17,005 bases of DNA from Flavobacterium sp. (GTDB lineage: Bacteria > Bacteroidota > Bacteroidia > Flavobacteriales > Flavobacteriaceae): positions 594 through 17,598 of the forward strand of contig NZ_DQDX01000058.1 of NCBI RefSeq assembly GCF_003525665.1. The letters are read 5' to 3'. Each line of letters begins with the position of its first letter. The stretch's first letter is position 1. A program made the position numbers and the translations under genes. This document shows positions 1-8,605 of the stretch, one piece after another. Under the pieces are notes generated by a model. The model ran no database searches. It saw only the letters and a list, made by a program, of their open reading frames with translations, and was not told the origin of the DNA.

Positions 1-24
1 AGAGCGGAAAATTTTCCGCTCTTT
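1..24. terminator. Bidirectional intrinsic terminator
   Basis: Positions 1-22 form a perfect 22-base palindrome (11-bp arms, GC-rich at the outer ends) followed by TTTT on the plus strand. It lies 22 bases beyond the stop of the minus-strand surface-protein gene and would fold in transcripts from either side. The tract that would serve the minus strand lies left of the window, so termination in that direction is inferred. Confidence 0.7.
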
Positions 25-44
25 TCAGCATCTATATTCTAAAA

Positions 45-2771
45 TTATTGTTTGATAATTTTCATTGTTTTATTACCATTATTCGTTTTTACTTCAATTA
101 GATAGATTGCATTGGGTAAATCTTGAATGCTAATTTTTTCGTTTTCACTTGTAGCCTTTTTAGACATCAACAAACGACCAAACATATCATATACATTGGT
201 TTGGGTAATGATTTCATTTTGAGTTGATATATTTATGATGTCGTGGGTTGGGTTCGGGTAGATTTTAATATTTTCTTCCATACTTGTATAATCATTGGAA
301 GAAAGAGAATTATCTATGATAATTCTTGACAAACCAAAACGACTTTCGTTATTTAGAGATGTATAGGTTCCAAAAATAGTTAGCATATTTGTTGATTTTG
401 CCTTTAAAAATAAATTATTTGGACTTGTATAGTAATAAGAATATTGAGGGTAATTTACATAATGAGCATCAACAAAAAACCTTTTATATGCTGAAATAGT
501 GATAGGAGAAAATGCTGTATTGATAGAACCATTAAGATTTGACGAAATAATATTATAATCAAAATTCACATAATCTTGATTTGGGTCTCGTCCATTAACA
601 GATAAATCTCCGTTTAATGTTCCAACATCATTAACAGTTGTAAAATAGTATTTGTTGTTTAATTTTTCCACTTCATAAACTGCACCGTTAAAGGAATTCG
701 GGTTATTTAATAGACTTGAGAAATAAGTTATTGGATTTCCGTTAAAATCTACATAAACCGCTCCTCGTGTATCAACTCCATTAAGGCTATCAAATGAACC
801 GCATACCATCAGATTATTGTCTATAATTTTTATTTTAGTAATAAATGGGCTGTACATCCAACTTGTATTTGAATAGCCTAGGTTAAAATTCTCAAAACGA
901 TTGTTTAAAGTACCATCTTCATTTAAAATAACGATTCCATATTTTCGGGAATTTGGATTTGTGCCATAGCCATTATTTGTCTTATAGTTATGGTAAACTA
1001 GTATTTTATTGTTAGGTAATGGTAGAATTTCTACATTGTAGGAATCAAAACTACCAGCAATATTTTGAAATGAAATGTCAATATTCCCATTTTCTAAAAT
1101 TCTAATTAATCCCTCATTAGCTTGAAATCCTTTGTAATTAAATGTTCTGTTACTATGTAAAAGTACTTTTCCATCATTTTGAAGTGCAATAGTTATGACT
1201 TGACCATAATCACAAGCATTTGAGTCGGTTAATTCGTAAATGAATCCTGTATCAAAGGTAGTATCTAACGTACCATCGGCATTTAATTGGAAGAGTCCTT
1301 TTAAAGGCAAACAACCCTCGAAAATACTGGTCTTTCCAATTTGTCCAGCACAGATAATTTTTCCGTTTGGTCTGACTAAAATATCTTTGATTTCCCAAGC
1401 TACATAACCAGAAGGAAGAGATGATGAAGTGAAGTTAAAAGTATTATCTCTTGTTCCGTCAGCGTTTAAGCGTATTAAATTATAGAATTTATTTTCATAA
1501 TACACTTCGGAAAGCAATATTTTACCATCGCTTTGTTCTGCGTAGGAATAATCTTTTATATAGGAAGGAGTAGTGTGATATTCCGTAAAGCCATCTCTTC
1601 CAAAAGAAAAACCAGGCATACAAAATCGTTCATCAAAATGGTAGGTATTGTTGATTGTACCATCATTGTTTACAATGAATGACTGATTAGTATACGTATT
1701 TTTATATTTTAGGAAATTCCCTGAAACGAACACATCATTTAGAGAGTTAATAATTATTTTATAAATCGCACCATTGCTATTCGCAGTTCCTGTGTCAAAT
1801 GTATTGTCTATCGTACCGTCTGAATTGAGTTTGATAATGCTATTATTTGGCACCCCTTTATAAGTTGTAAATAGCCCTCCAATTAATGGTTTGTTATCAT
1901 TTAAAAATTCAATAGTCCAAACATCATTATCAAAACCTGTATTACTGGTATGAAAAGTAGTGTCTAAAGTTCCTGTATTGCTTATTTTAGCTATACGGTT
2001 TATGGTTGTTCCTTTAAAAGTAGTAAACTTGCCACCTACATAAAATGAACCATCAAAAGCCACTCTTACGACATATACTTCATTATTGAATCCTGCTCCT
2101 ACAACGAAACTAGTATCAACCGTGCCATCAGTATTTAGCAAAACAATTCTGTTTTTTGCTACCCCGTTTATTGTCGTGAATACACCACCTGCTAAAATCT
2201 TTCCACTTGGCAAGATTGAAAATGAATATACAATTCCGTTTGTTGTAATAGTTGCAAATGTTGTATCAACTGTTCCATCTGAGTTTAATCTTTGGATAGA
2301 ACCATTACGCCCAACAAGTAATTTACCATCATCTTGTTCTTGTAACGCATAAACGTTTTGAGCATTAGTATCGGGTAAAAAACTAACATCTCTAGTTCCA
2401 TCATTATTAATGCGGATAATTTTGGGAGCAAAAACACTTGCAGAGCTTGTAAAATCTCCTCCAATATACATTTTGTAATTTTGTGCTTGTGATATGGCTA
2501 AAATATTACCATTGGTAGCAATACTAAAAGTTGGATTTACAGTACCATCGGCATTTAATAATCCTATTTTAGATTTATCGGTATCTTGGTTAAAAAGAAA
2601 ACTGCCATCAGTTCTTTTAGCTACACGAAAGAAAAAATCTCTAGTCTTTACAATTCGTTTATTAAATGTTGGGTCAACTGCCCAACCTGTTTGCCCATAA
2701 AAAAAACCACTAATTAGCAGTGTAAAAAACAGAATAAACCTTTGTTTTTTAATGTTGTAGAAATTGCTCAT
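45..2771 (-). CDS. Delta-60 repeat surface protein with T9SS type A sorting domain
   Basis: Secreted, probably surface-attached protein of 908 residues. The ATG at 2771 is preferred to an in-frame TTG at 2792 because it puts a signal peptide at the start: basic KKQR, a hydrophobic stretch FILFFTLLISGFF and a likely cut near YGQ. The body is made of repeats of the form 'G.I..LN.DGT.D.TF', each followed by 'DGK.L.GG.FTT..G'. This is the delta-60/beta-propeller repeat (DUF5122-like), with about ten copies and degenerate copies in the second half. The last 75 residues, beginning at IYPNP and continuing with VYDMFGRLL, IYLIEVKTNNG and KIIKQ, match the T9SS C-terminal sorting domain, so export through the outer membrane by PorU-type sorting is expected. 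The ligand or role is unknown. It lies 126 bases downstream of the LytTR regulator on the same strand, which suggests but does not prove co-regulation. The gene is intact. Confidence 0.9.
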   Translation of the reverse strand: MSNFYNIKKQRFILFFTLLISGFFYGQTGWAVDPTFNKRIVKTRDFFFRVAKRTDGSFLFNQDTDKSKIGLLNADGTVNPTFSIATNGNILAISQAQNYKMYIGGDFTSSASVFAPKIIRINNDGTRDVSFLPDTNAQNVYALQEQDDGKLLVGRNGSIQRLNSDGTVDTTFATITTNGIVYSFSILPSGKILAGGVFTTINGVAKNRIVLLNTDGTVDTSFVVGAGFNNEVYVVRVAFDGSFYVGGKFTTFKGTTINRIAKISNTGTLDTTFHTSNTGFDNDVWTIEFLNDNKPLIGGLFTTYKGVPNNSIIKLNSDGTIDNTFDTGTANSNGAIYKIIINSLNDVFVSGNFLKYKNTYTNQSFIVNNDGTINNTYHFDERFCMPGFSFGRDGFTEYHTTPSYIKDYSYAEQSDGKILLSEVYYENKFYNLIRLNADGTRDNTFNFTSSSLPSGYVAWEIKDILVRPNGKIICAGQIGKTSIFEGCLPLKGLFQLNADGTLDTTFDTGFIYELTDSNACDYGQVITIALQNDGKVLLHSNRTFNYKGFQANEGLIRILENGNIDISFQNIAGSFDSYNVEILPLPNNKILVYHNYKTNNGYGTNPNSRKYGIVILNEDGTLNNRFENFNLGYSNTSWMYSPFITKIKIIDNNLMVCGSFDSLNGVDTRGAVYVDFNGNPITYFSSLLNNPNSFNGAVYEVEKLNNKYYFTTVNDVGTLNGDLSVNGRDPNQDYVNFDYNIISSNLNGSINTAFSPITISAYKRFFVDAHYVNYPQYSYYYTSPNNLFLKAKSTNMLTIFGTYTSLNNESRFGLSRIIIDNSLSSNDYTSMEENIKIYPNPTHDIINISTQNEIITQTNVYDMFGRLLMSKKATSENEKISIQDLPNAIYLIEVKTNNGNKTMKIIKQ

Positions 2772-2897
2772 AATAAAAATATTTAAAAGCAATTTTAATA
2801 CAATAAACCGACTTTAAGTCAGACTATTGGAGTTGTTTACTCTACACGGAATATACGAATATGAACAAGTAAAAACTTGCCACAAACAGGAAAGTTA

Positions 2898-3674
2898 TCA
2901 AAAGTTTTTTGAAGTTAAAAGTGTGTGTTTTACTCTTTCTAAATATACTTCTCCAATTGGAATTTCGATAATGGTATCTTTAATGGTAAAAGTTTCATCC
3001 AATTGAATTTTGCTTTTTTCAGTTATTTCAAAAAGACCTGTTCGGTAATGAAGACTAATAATTTTTTGGGTGGTATTTATTTTTTCGATGTAGGAAATAT
3101 TAATAATGTAGGATTTATGAACCCGCAAAAAAGTTTTTGGCAGTAATGTTTCGATTTCTTTTAAAGGTTTGGTTACAGTAACCTTTTTGTTGTCTAATCG
3201 ATTAACATGACAATATGAACCATCACTTTGAATAAATAAAATATCATTGTATTTAATGAGCCAATGGGCATTTCTGTCTTTTATACTAATATGACTTTTT
3301 AGTTCCGAAAAACGTTTGACAAATTTATTTAGTGCAATAGTCAGTTTGGTTGGATTTATTGGTTTATCTAGATAGAAAAGTACATCATAATTAATGGCCT
3401 TTTTGGCATATTTTTCGTTTTCAGAAAGCACAATTACAAACGGAGGTTCATTAAAAAAACAAGCGGTTTCTTTGATGATTTCAAAACCAATTTCATTTTT
3501 TAATTCAACATCTAAAAAGATAATATTTGGCTTTAATTTTAAAGTAATATTTATACCTTCTTGAACGGTTGAGGCAACTCCTTTACAGATAAATTCAGGA
3601 TGATTTTTCAATTCTTCCTGTAATTTTAAGACACATTCTTGTTGGTCTTCAATGATGATATAGCTATAGTTCAT
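2898..3674 (-). CDS. LytTR-family response regulator
   Basis: Two-component response regulator of the LytR/AlgR type, 258 residues. An N-terminal receiver domain (about 1-120) has the acidic pair E-D in IIIEDQQ, the phospho-acceptor Asp in IIFLDVEL and the conserved Lys in LDKP. A C-terminal LytTR DNA-binding domain follows (about 127-230: HWLIKYNDILFIQSDGSYCHV, then FLRVHKSYIINISYI). The ATG at 3674 is chosen because the receiver strand starts right after it; an in-frame GTG at 3713 would add 13 residues with no domain meaning. No sensor kinase is visible. In the genomes of this phylum the partner is often a LytS-like kinase elsewhere. Its start lies only 139 bases from the recombinase stop, so its promoter region abuts the probable left end of the mobile element. 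Its DNA target is unknown; the downstream T9SS protein gene is one candidate. Confidence 0.9.
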   Translation of the reverse strand: MNYSYIIIEDQQECVLKLQEELKNHPEFICKGVASTVQEGINITLKLKPNIIFLDVELKNEIGFEIIKETACFFNEPPFVIVLSENEKYAKKAINYDVLFYLDKPINPTKLTIALNKFVKRFSELKSHISIKDRNAHWLIKYNDILFIQSDGSYCHVNRLDNKKVTVTKPLKEIETLLPKTFLRVHKSYIINISYIEKINTTQKIISLHYRTGLFEITEKSKIQLDETFTIKDTIIEIPIGEVYLERVKHTLLTSKNF

Positions 3675-3812
3675 GGCACTAATTTTGAAGCAAACATCAT
3701 CGAAAGTAATCACATAAAGAAGCCAAACAAAGCGAAAGAAAAGTTAATTTTGAAAAACTTTATAAACCAGTTAAATAAATGGATAAACCACTAAAAACAG
3801 CGAGTTTGATTA

Positions 3813-5342
3813 TTATATAACAACTACTCCTTCAGTATTCCTTTTCTTATCCGCAATTCTTAAACGCTCCAATCTTCTATCTCTGAAGAGTATTGTTTTT
3901 ATAGACTCCTCAAGGGTTGGAGTTGAAAAATACCATTGGTGGTATTCTAATTTTTGACAGAAGAGTGTTTGCACGATTTTCTTTTTGAGTTCCGTTGAAC
4001 TGTCCTTGTAAACGGTATCTACCCCTTTAAGAAAAGTGATGCCTTCTTTGAGGTGTTTTTCAAAGAAACGTTCTTTTACACCCATTTCTTTGAGTTCGAT
4101 TTTAATTTCTGATAAGCGATTATCGATTCTAGTTTTCATGGAGTTAAAAGCACTGGCATCGATTTGTTTTTCGAATAAGTGGTCTTCTGCCATTTCTAAA
4201 CGCTTGTATAAGTTTTCTTCTTCACGTTTCAGGGATTGAATAAGGGTTTGTTTATCTTGGTGACGCTCGGAGAAACGCTCCGAAAGTAATGAAGTATACA
4301 CGGATTCTTGTTCCTGTTCAATTCTCATCTCACAGAGTAAACTTTCAAACAATGCGTTGACTTCAATTGCTTTGTGTCTGGTTTTGCAATAACGAGTACA
4401 ATGGTAATAGAAATAGGTGCTTTTGCCATCTCTTCCTTTACTTCCTGACCCTGTTAGTAATTTTCCACATTCGGGACATACTAAAAAGCCACGTAAGGGA
4501 AGTGCTTGGTCTATTTCAGTTAAGGTTCTAACAGGAGCTTTATATTTCCCTTTTAAGATTAGTTGTACTTTTTCAAATACTTCAGGACTCACTAAACAAG
4601 GATGCAATCCTTCCACAATCATTTCTTCTTCTTTTTTGTAGGGTTTTATATAAATCTTACCCATATAGGTTGGATTTTTAAGTATCCCTAAAAATCCATT
4701 TCTTGAAATTTTCAACCCTTTTTTCAAAAAGGTAAGCCGTACTTGTTCCGCACTATAAATGCCTTTGGCATATTCCATAATGGCACTTTGAATAAGTGGA
4801 CCAAAAACAGGGTCAAAAGTTAATGTTGACTTTCCATCTGAATTTCTACAATTTATATATCCTTTTGGAGCAATTCCTACAAAACAACCTTCTTTCATGG
4901 CTTTTCTAAGACCATCAATGGTACGAAGACTATTTTTATCGTTCTCTATTTCTGGTATAACCAAATAAACCGCCAATAAAACCTTACTGTCAGATTGACT
5001 TAAATCCAAAGGCTGCTCCACACTATTCACGCTAATGCCGATTTCTCTTAACTCTCGAATCATGCGCATTGCTTGTTCCAGATTTCTGGAAAATCTATCC
5101 CATTTTAAAAATAATAAAGAATCCACTTTATTTTGATTGGCTTTGGCAAAACGAAGGAGTTTTTGAAATTCAGGTCGGGCAGAAAAGTTTTTGGCTGAAT
5201 AGTCCTCTTCAAAATGAGCCATAATAGTATAGCCATTTTGATTACAATAATTCTCCAATTGCTCTTTTTGATGACGCAAACTAAATCCTTTTTCTTTTTG
5301 TTCTTCGGTACTTACTCTGGTGTAAATAATAACATTTTTCAT
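3813..5342 (-). CDS. Large serine recombinase (site-specific integrase)
   Basis: Probable integrase/excisionase of the mobile element, 509 residues. The N-terminal resolvase domain (about 1-145) has the catalytic serine S11 in YTRVSTEEQ and the active-site arginines in WDRFSRN (83-86). A recombinase domain follows (about 150-265, including GIAPKGYI and LKNPTYMGK). A zinc ribbon (CPEC at 289-292, C315/C319) comes next, then a long charged helix likely to form the coiled coil (about 345-440) that controls synapsis in this family. Length and domain order fit an intact large serine recombinase. It is the last gene of the mobilisation block, and its ATG overlaps the TGA of a 51-codon upstream ORF, so its translation may be coupled to that ORF. 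No separate recombination directionality factor is recognised. Confidence 0.93.
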   Translation of the reverse strand: MKNVIIYTRVSTEEQKEKGFSLRHQKEQLENYCNQNGYTIMAHFEEDYSAKNFSARPEFQKLLRFAKANQNKVDSLLFLKWDRFSRNLEQAMRMIRELREIGISVNSVEQPLDLSQSDSKVLLAVYLVIPEIENDKNSLRTIDGLRKAMKEGCFVGIAPKGYINCRNSDGKSTLTFDPVFGPLIQSAIMEYAKGIYSAEQVRLTFLKKGLKISRNGFLGILKNPTYMGKIYIKPYKKEEEMIVEGLHPCLVSPEVFEKVQLILKGKYKAPVRTLTEIDQALPLRGFLVCPECGKLLTGSGSKGRDGKSTYFYYHCTRYCKTRHKAIEVNALFESLLCEMRIEQEQESVYTSLLSERFSERHQDKQTLIQSLKREEENLYKRLEMAEDHLFEKQIDASAFNSMKTRIDNRLSEIKIELKEMGVKERFFEKHLKEGITFLKGVDTVYKDSSTELKKKIVQTLFCQKLEYHQWYFSTPTLEESIKTILFRDRRLERLRIADKKRNTEGVVVI

Positions 5343-5494
5343 TTGTTACATAATTTTTTTTTCTTGGAATGGTTTAAGTATTCAATCTCTACTAACTGTA
5401 TTAATTTTAGCCGAATTTCAGCCATCATTTTTTCAGAAAAAACGGGCTGATTTTTGGCTGTATTTTGGGCTATATTTCGAGGTTGATATTTCAT
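5339..5494 (-). CDS. Micro-ORF overlapping the recombinase start
   Basis: A 51-residue ORF from ATG 5494 to TGA 5339, too short for usual gene lists. It begins MKYQPRNIAQ and ends with a lysine-rich tail (KKKKLCNK). The predicted product is basic, with an amphipathic helix-like middle (MMAEIRLKLIQLVEIEYL). Its stop overlaps the recombinase ATG in an ATGA arrangement, typical of translational coupling. It could be a small DNA-binding partner or directionality factor for the recombinase, or merely a leader that meters recombinase synthesis. No family is recognised. Support is the overlap, the plausible amino-acid composition and its filling of the otherwise empty gap. Confidence 0.5.
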   Translation of the reverse strand: MKYQPRNIAQNTAKNQPVFSEKMMAEIRLKLIQLVEIEYLNHSKKKKLCNK

Positions 5495-5572
5495 GAAAGT
5501 TAACACTTAAGTACTGTAAAATAAAGTCTTTCTGGATGTTTTTAAGAGAATTTTAGCTTCAAAATGGCTGAT

Positions 5573-5911
5573 TTACGAAGGTTCTTGAGTAGCCCTAAAA
5601 AGACGGTTCAACAGTTTTACAAGACCATTAATTAGCCATGTAATTACACGAATTACGATCAAAAAAACAGCAATAATTAATTTTAGTAGGTGTTCAAAAA
5701 TCACTGGAAAGGTACTTTTGATAAGTACTAGCAAATATTTAATGAGCGTTGCAGACATCTCAAAAAGAATAATTAATAATCCTTCTAAGGCTTCTGCAAG
5801 TGCTTTGGGAAGTACTCCCAATGGTTTGAGCATTTTACAGATGATAAGATAAATTATAATGAGTATGCCTAAACTAATAAGTATATAAATTGTTTGTTCT
5901 GATAGTTCCAT
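5573..5911 (-). CDS. Small membrane protein of the mobilisation operon
   Basis: A 112-residue, very hydrophobic protein. Likely membrane segments lie at about 7-27 (YILISLGILIIIYLIICKML), 42-65 (GLLIILFEMSATLIKYLLVL) and 70-97 (IFEHLLKLIIAVFLIVIRVITWLI), with a basic C-terminus (LLNRLFRATQEPS). It starts 21 bases after the coupling ATPase gene and is surely co-transcribed with it. The ATPase lacks the N-terminal membrane anchor usual in VirD4/TraG proteins, so this protein may anchor it or link it to a helper's conjugation machinery. That role is inferred from position and topology only. Confidence 0.75.
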   Translation of the reverse strand: MELSEQTIYILISLGILIIIYLIICKMLKPLGVLPKALAEALEGLLIILFEMSATLIKYLLVLIKSTFPVIFEHLLKLIIAVFLIVIRVITWLINGLVKLLNRLFRATQEPS

Positions 5912-5932
5912 TGTGATATATTTTATTAGATT

Positions 5933-7255
5933 TTATATTCCAAGACGTAAGCGTATCCAAAAGTTTTTAAACCAAGGTTTCATAATGAGTCGAATAGGAA
6001 GTTTATTAGCATAAATAAGGAGTCCCTCTTCGGATTTTAAGGTTCGTATTTCATCAGCAGTTAACAGCCTTCGACCTGTCATAGAATTGTCTTTGTTTTC
6101 ATTTACAATGGTTGCCATACCCAAGAGCCTTGATATCTGTTCAGTAGATTCAATATTGAGTCCTGCAAGTACTATTTTCATTTGAAAGTTAGAGAGGATG
6201 GTTGCTTCTGCTTTGGGATAGTTGTGTTGTAATTGTTGTAAATCCTGAATAGCACAGATAAGATTCAAATCGTATTTTCTACAAACGGTTATCAGTGTTG
6301 TAAAATCAGGAATATAAACATTGGCGAACTCGTCCAAAAAAGCAAATACTCGCTTCTGTTTTTTACCACGTGGAGCAAGTAGACTATAAAAAATATCCTT
6401 TAGCAGCAGGTTACGAATAAAAGCGGTATGACTCAAGTCACGCTCACTATTTTGAATATAGAGAATGGTTTTTTGATTTCGCAATAGCGAAATATCCAAA
6501 TCGTTACCCGAGGTCAGTTCCTTGATATAGGAATCATTAAGCGGACTCAGTACTGCACTTGCCGTAGCGAGAATAGAGGTTCTTAATTTTTCAGAATAAT
6601 TTTTGAAGGCTGAGAATTTTACATATAATTCATCATCCATATATGATGTCATTACAGACTCAGCTTGTTCAATATCGGCAGAACACAAATCTATCAAATG
6701 CGACAAGGCAGAAAGGTTTTGCCTATCGTTGTCCATTTTCAGAATGGTTTTGATAAGGATATAAAAGAGTTGCTCAGTCGCAATTTGCCAAAACGGGTCA
6801 TTACCCTTATCTAAGCCTTGTGCTTGTATCATTATTTTAGAAAATCGAACTATCTCACTATCGCTTTTTATAAATGCCATAGGATTGTATTTTAATCCTT
6901 TTGTACCATCTTGTGAAAGATTGAAATGCAGTATGGTATACCCTTTTTTCTCTAAATATTTTGAAGTAAGAGCAAATAACTCTCCCGAAGTATCTGTTAC
7001 AATGTAACTATCTCCTTTAGGGCGAAGCAGATTATTGGCTATCCACACGCTCTTACCCCCACCTGTGGGACTTAAAATTAAGGCGTGAATTGTTTTGGTT
7101 CTAACTATCCTATTTATCCCATCCACCACAATACCTTTGTTCCAACACGAAAGTAAATCCTCTTGTTCCCTTTTGGTCATAAAGCGAGAACTCCCATATA
7201 GTGTTGGGTATTCAGGTGTTTTTTCTCCTAATAATAATTTCCAAATTTCATCCAT
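5933..7255 (-). CDS. VirD4/TraG-like type IV coupling ATPase, short form
   Basis: Probable coupling protein that brings the relaxase-DNA complex to a type IV secretion channel, 440 residues. Walker A is SPTGGGKSV (62-70). The TDTSGELF segment (88-95) corresponds to the 'D-P-K-G-E' motif of TraG/VirD4 proteins. Walker B is FAFLDEFANV (304-313), and IQDLQQLQHNYP (336-347) corresponds to the Q-rich motif that follows. Classical VirD4/TraG proteins are longer and begin with membrane helices. Here the chain begins directly with a soluble segment (MDEIWKLLLGEKTPEYPTLYGSSRF). It is 11 bases downstream of the relaxase gene and just upstream of a small membrane protein that may supply the missing anchor. 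No truncation is evident: the start is clean and the C-terminal TGRRLLTADEIRTL region is present. Confidence 0.88.
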   Translation of the reverse strand: MDEIWKLLLGEKTPEYPTLYGSSRFMTKREQEDLLSCWNKGIVVDGINRIVRTKTIHALILSPTGGGKSVWIANNLLRPKGDSYIVTDTSGELFALTSKYLEKKGYTILHFNLSQDGTKGLKYNPMAFIKSDSEIVRFSKIMIQAQGLDKGNDPFWQIATEQLFYILIKTILKMDNDRQNLSALSHLIDLCSADIEQAESVMTSYMDDELYVKFSAFKNYSEKLRTSILATASAVLSPLNDSYIKELTSGNDLDISLLRNQKTILYIQNSERDLSHTAFIRNLLLKDIFYSLLAPRGKKQKRVFAFLDEFANVYIPDFTTLITVCRKYDLNLICAIQDLQQLQHNYPKAEATILSNFQMKIVLAGLNIESTEQISRLLGMATIVNENKDNSMTGRRLLTADEIRTLKSEEGLLIYANKLPIRLIMKPWFKNFWIRLRLGI

Positions 7256-7266
7256 GATACTATGAT

Positions 7267-8103
7267 TTAATGTTCTTTCTCTTTTTGTAGTTCAACTATT
7301 TTATCTTTAGATTGTAGCATTCGGTAGATGGTAGCGAGTTCTTTAGTTTTAAATAGCGTGGTTAGTCTGTATTTTTTATTTTGTTCTTTATCCATAATTC
7401 CGTGAATTTTATCTCTGTAGCTATAAAATCCATATTTTGAATCTTGTGTAATACGATTTTCAAATTCAAGTATTGAATTACTCTGCTTTGCAATTGCTTT
7501 TAAATAGGCGATAATTTTTTCTTTCTCGGTAGTCTTTCCTTGCTTTGTGATTTGAAATTCTTGCTCGGTGGGTTTAATAACTGCTTTAGAAGTTTCCAGT
7601 CCAAGAGTTAAGTTTCGTTTGTTTGTTGTATAAGCAAAACTGTGTTTGATTTGTGGGTAGTGCTCTTTGGTATATTCTTCCATTTCCACTTGCAATGCTT
7701 TTAATTCCGATTTTGACAATCGAAATCCTTTTCTACTATGAAAACTATTTTGAGAACTCATCAGATGCCAATGAATATGCTCTCGGTCATTATGTACTCT
7801 TCCGTACACCAAATGATTTTCCAACCCAGCCTTATTAATATAATACAAGGCTACATCATGCAAAATTTCAGGAGTGACAACCATTTTATCTTTTGATGAA
7901 AAACTCAAAATATGGTGGTACATATTATTTTTAGCTCCTTTACTTCGGTAGGCATTGTTTTGAATGAACTCCTGTTGTAAAATATTCAATTCATCAGTTT
8001 GTGGAAGATTATAGCACAAGGTTTGGCTATCGGCTTCTTTGCTGATATAATTCATGAGTTTACCGAAGGAATTATTTTTCCTTGAAAGAATTTTAATAAG
8101 CAT
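7267..8103 (-). CDS. mobA: Relaxase (MobA/VirD2-like, MOBP type)
   Basis: Mobilisation nuclease that would nick at oriT and stay bound to the 5' end of the transferred strand, 278 residues. The metal-binding motif HNDREHIHWHL (H104, D106, H109, H111, H113) is the HxDxxHxHxH signature of the VirD2/MobA relaxase domain. The likely catalytic tyrosine is Y19 in GKLMNYISK. The remainder (about 130-278) is a charged, lysine-rich tail with no helicase or primase domain. The size suits small Bacteroidota mobilisable elements. It follows the MobC gene by 37 bases and precedes the coupling ATPase by 11. Its substrate should be the hairpin region near 11215-11280. The family call is firm; the exact MOB subclass is from motif order only. 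Confidence 0.92.
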   Translation of the reverse strand: MLIKILSRKNNSFGKLMNYISKEADSQTLCYNLPQTDELNILQQEFIQNNAYRSKGAKNNMYHHILSFSSKDKMVVTPEILHDVALYYINKAGLENHLVYGRVHNDREHIHWHLMSSQNSFHSRKGFRLSKSELKALQVEMEEYTKEHYPQIKHSFAYTTNKRNLTLGLETSKAVIKPTEQEFQITKQGKTTEKEKIIAYLKAIAKQSNSILEFENRITQDSKYGFYSYRDKIHGIMDKEQNKKYRLTTLFKTKELATIYRMLQSKDKIVELQKEKEH

Positions 8104-8140
8104 AGTGAAAACTAGTTAGTTGTGTGTTGTATTTTTCTAA

Positions 8141-8605
8141 TTAGGATTTTAGAAAAAGTTCAGGATGAGCGAGTTGTTTATGGACAAGTTCCTCTAACTG
8201 AACAAGTCTTTGAAATGCCTCGTCCATGAGTTGAGAATGAGCTGTTTTTTGATAATTGGAAATTTTGGAAATTTGATTGATGTTATTTCCAATTTTTCTA
8301 ATGGATACTTGTAGTTCAGAAATAATTTCGGTGTTAGGTATCCAAATAGTTTTTCCAATAGCTTGCAGAACAATCCGCTCACAATAGCCCGAGCGGGACA
8401 GCCCTTGGGTAAGGGCTGTTTGAGTTAACCGCTCGTACTGTTTTGGAGTAAAATAAATCTCAACAACTTGATTATAGCTACGTTTGTTTTTCATATATTC
8501 ACGTAGGTATTCACGTTTATAAGACTTATACATTGCTTTACGCTGCTCGCCTTGTAAGTGAGACAAACCAAGCTCATATAGATAATTTCTAAAATTCTTC
8601 ATCAT
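8141..8605 (-). CDS. mobC: MobC-like relaxosome accessory protein
   Basis: A 154-residue DNA-binding mobilisation protein. After a basic N-terminus (KAMYKSYKREYLREYMKNKRS) comes a ribbon-helix-helix-like segment (VEIYFTPKQYERLTQTALTQGLSRSGYCERIVL). The segment LQVSIRKIGNNINQISKI that follows is the hallmark helix of MobC/BmgB-type accessory proteins. Such proteins bind oriT, help melt it and assist the relaxase, which is encoded directly downstream. The ATG overlaps the TAA of the preceding lipoprotein gene by one base (TAATG), so translation is probably coupled. A second ATG directly follows the first, so the start could be one codon later. Confidence 0.85.
   Translation of the reverse strand: MMKNFRNYLYELGLSHLQGEQRKAMYKSYKREYLREYMKNKRSYNQVVEIYFTPKQYERLTQTALTQGLSRSGYCERIVLQAIGKTIWIPNTEIISELQVSIRKIGNNINQISKISNYQKTAHSQLMDEAFQRLVQLEELVHKQLAHPELFLKS

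Noticed and set aside
2086..2700. Plus-strand ORFs inside the surface-protein gene (2086-2352 and 2494-2700)
   Set aside because: They are antisense shadows of the regular delta-60 repeats, and the minus-strand frame has clear domains throughout.
4036..4641. Plus-strand ORFs within the recombinase gene
   Set aside because: They lie entirely opposite conserved recombinase and zinc-ribbon sequence and have no features of their own.
3813..5342. The serine recombinase as an IS607-type transposase or small invertase
   Set aside because: The recombinase domain, zinc ribbon and coiled-coil after the catalytic domain mark a large serine integrase, and no TnpB gene or invertible segment is seen.
5214..5450. 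Plus-strand 78-codon ORF across the recombinase start
   Set aside because: It covers the recombinase N-terminus and the micro-ORF in antisense and is phenylalanine-rich, as expected for the reverse of lysine-rich coding.
8194..8382. Second minus-strand frame inside mobC
   Set aside because: It is an alternative frame inside the well-supported MobC reading frame.
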